From Rhodobacteraceae bacterium UBA996 (lineage in GTDB: Bacteria; Pseudomonadota; Alphaproteobacteria; Rhodobacterales; Rhodobacteraceae), in NCBI GenBank assembly GCA_002291955.1, contig DBBA01000242.1, positions 1 to 6,798 of the forward strand: a stretch of 6,798 bases of DNA, written 5' to 3'. Of the stretch, positions 5,583 to 6,798 are shown piece by piece (positions within the stretch are counted from its first letter, which is position 1; each line of letters starts with the position of its first letter). The notes under the pieces were generated by a model. That model worked only from the letters and a program-made list of their open reading frames with translations. It did no database searches and had not been told where the DNA came from. A program made the position numbers and the translations under genes.

Positions 5583-6797
5583 ATGACCGTGCAGGAGATC
5601 TTCCAGTCCATGGACTACGGCCCCGCCCCCGAATCCGCGGCCGAGGCGCGGGCCTGGATCGCCACCCACGGCGGCACCTTCGGCCACGCGATCGGGGGCC
5701 GCTTCACCCCGCCCGGGGAAACCTTTGCCACCCGGAACCCTGCGACCGGCGAGGTCCTCGCCCAGGTCTCCCAGGGCACCGAGGCCGACATGGACGCCGC
5801 CGTGAAGGCCGCCCGCCGCGCCCTGCCCGGCTGGTCCGCAAGGTCAGGCTACGACCGCGCCCGGGTCCTCTATGCCCTCGCCCGGCTGGTCCAGAAGAAC
5901 GCCCGCCTCTTCGCGGTCCTGGAAACCCTCGACACCGGCAAGCCCATCCGGGAAGCCCGCGACCTCGACATCCCTCTCGTGGCCCGCCACTTCTACCACC
6001 ACGCGGGCCTCGCCCAGCTTCTGGACACCGAACGCCCCGGCATGGTCCCGGTCGGCGTCTGCGGGCAGGTCATCCCGTGGAACTTCCCCCTCCTGATGCT
6101 CGCCTGGAAGGTCGCCCCCGCCCTCGCCGCGGGCTGCACCGTGGTCCTGAAACCCGCCGAGTGGACGCCCCTCACCGCCCTCCTGTTCGCCGAGGTCGCG
6201 GCGCAGGCGGGCGTGCCCCCCGGGGTCCTGAACGTGGTCACCGGCGACGGCGCGACCGGCGCCGCCCTCGTCGCCCACCCGGGCGTGGACAAGATCGCCT
6301 TCACCGGCTCGACCGAGGTCGGCCGCGCCATCCGCCGCGCGACCGCCGGCACGGGCAAGGCGCTGACGCTCGAACTGGGCGGCAAGTCCCCCTGCATCGT
6401 CTTCGACGACGCCGACGTGGACAGCGCCATCGAGGGGCTGGTCGACGCGATCTGGTTCAACGGCGGGCAGGTCTGCTGCGCGGGGTCACGCCTGCTGGTG
6501 CAGGAAGGCATCGCGGACCGCTTCCACGCGAAGCTTCGCACCCGGATGGACCGGCTGCGGCTGGGCGACCCGCTCGACAAGTGCATCGACGTGGGCGCCA
6601 TCGTGGACCCTGTCCAGCGCGACCGGATCGCGGGGCTGGTGGACGCCGGCGGGGCCGAGGGCACGGTCCACCGCGCCGCCATCCCGATCCCGCCGGTGGG
6701 CTGCTACTACCCGCCCACGCTGATCACCGGCCTGTCCCCATCGGCCCAGCTGATGCAGGAGGAGATCTTCGGCCCCGTCATAGTCTCCACCACCTAG
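5583..6797 (+). CDS. Aldehyde dehydrogenase family protein (C-terminally truncated in this sequence)
   Basis: This NAD(P)-dependent aldehyde dehydrogenase has the main active-site elements in order: GQVIPWNFP with N167 (161-169), VVLKPAEWTPLTA with K190 (187-199), FTGSTEVG (240-247), LELGGKSP with the general base E264 (263-270), FNGGQVCCAGSR with catalytic C298 (292-303), and EEIFGP (393-398). The N-terminus (MTVQEIFQSMDYGPAPESA) resembles a Rhodobacteraceae group of large dehydrogenases that I recall beside deoC. It starts at the ATG at 5583 with AAGGGGG at 5568-5574. A frame extension to a TTG at 5532 lies inside the palindrome and is rejected. The frame ends at TAG (6795-6797) after 404 residues, straight after EEIFGPVIVSTT, where the family normally continues for about 90 or more residues including the oligomerisation segment. 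It probably oxidises the acetaldehyde released by DeoC to acetate; this is inferred from position. Confidence 0.92.
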   Translation: MTVQEIFQSMDYGPAPESAAEARAWIATHGGTFGHAIGGRFTPPGETFATRNPATGEVLAQVSQGTEADMDAAVKAARRALPGWSARSGYDRARVLYALARLVQKNARLFAVLETLDTGKPIREARDLDIPLVARHFYHHAGLAQLLDTERPGMVPVGVCGQVIPWNFPLLMLAWKVAPALAAGCTVVLKPAEWTPLTALLFAEVAAQAGVPPGVLNVVTGDGATGAALVAHPGVDKIAFTGSTEVGRAIRRATAGTGKALTLELGGKSPCIVFDDADVDSAIEGLVDAIWFNGGQVCCAGSRLLVQEGIADRFHAKLRTRMDRLRLGDPLDKCIDVGAIVDPVQRDRIAGLVDAGGAEGTVHRAAIPIPPVGCYYPPTLITGLSPSAQLMQEEIFGPVIVSTT

Positions 6798-6798
6798 T

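Noticed and set aside
1..6798. CRISPR arrays, tRNA or rRNA genes, transposases, attachment sites
   Set aside because: No spaced direct repeats, cloverleaf signatures or transposase motifs were seen. The window reads as ordinary catabolic chromosome, apart from a possible junction at the right edge.

Overview
This is a high-GC window with a strong bias toward C or G in third codon positions. Codon use, Shine-Dalgarno style and gene content suggest an alphaproteobacterium, probably of the Rhodobacteraceae (Rhodobacter/Paracoccus-like). That placement is inferred from gene content and remembered family sequences, not from a search. The window is densely coding. It has seven protein genes, four short intergenic gaps (40 to 154 bp), and no RNA genes, CRISPR arrays or recognisable mobile elements.

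Left part (1-1706, minus strand): a LacI-family sugar regulator is followed 40 bp downstream by a xylose-isomerase-like TIM-barrel protein that runs off the left edge. Divergent from it (1828-4360, plus strand) is a three-gene operon: ThuA, a Gfo/Idh/MocA NAD(P)-dependent sugar dehydrogenase (ThuB-like), and a PIG-L/LmbE-type zinc deacetylase. The three genes overlap by single bases (TGATG), which indicates tight translational coupling. A candidate LacI-type operator (TGGTGGCGCTAACA) lies between the divergent genes, just upstream of the ThuA ribosome-binding site. The set looks like a catabolic module for an oxidised (keto) sugar or glycoside, possibly N-acetylated. No transporter is visible.

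Right part (4427-6798, plus strand): deoC encodes a long, animal-DERA-like deoxyribose-phosphate aldolase. After a 154-bp regulatory gap comes an aldehyde dehydrogenase. Together they make biochemical sense: DeoC releases acetaldehyde and glyceraldehyde-3-phosphate from deoxyribose-5-phosphate, and the dehydrogenase can oxidise the acetaldehyde. The gap holds a perfect 22-bp palindrome (5530-5551), the strongest unexplained regulatory signal in the window. A second inverted repeat (4356-4373) spans the PIG-L stop codon ahead of deoC.

The aldehyde dehydrogenase frame ends in TAG one base before the window edge, immediately after the EEIFGP motif and well short of the family length. The last bases look unlike the rest of the gene, so the truncation may come from a contig edge or an insertion junction.
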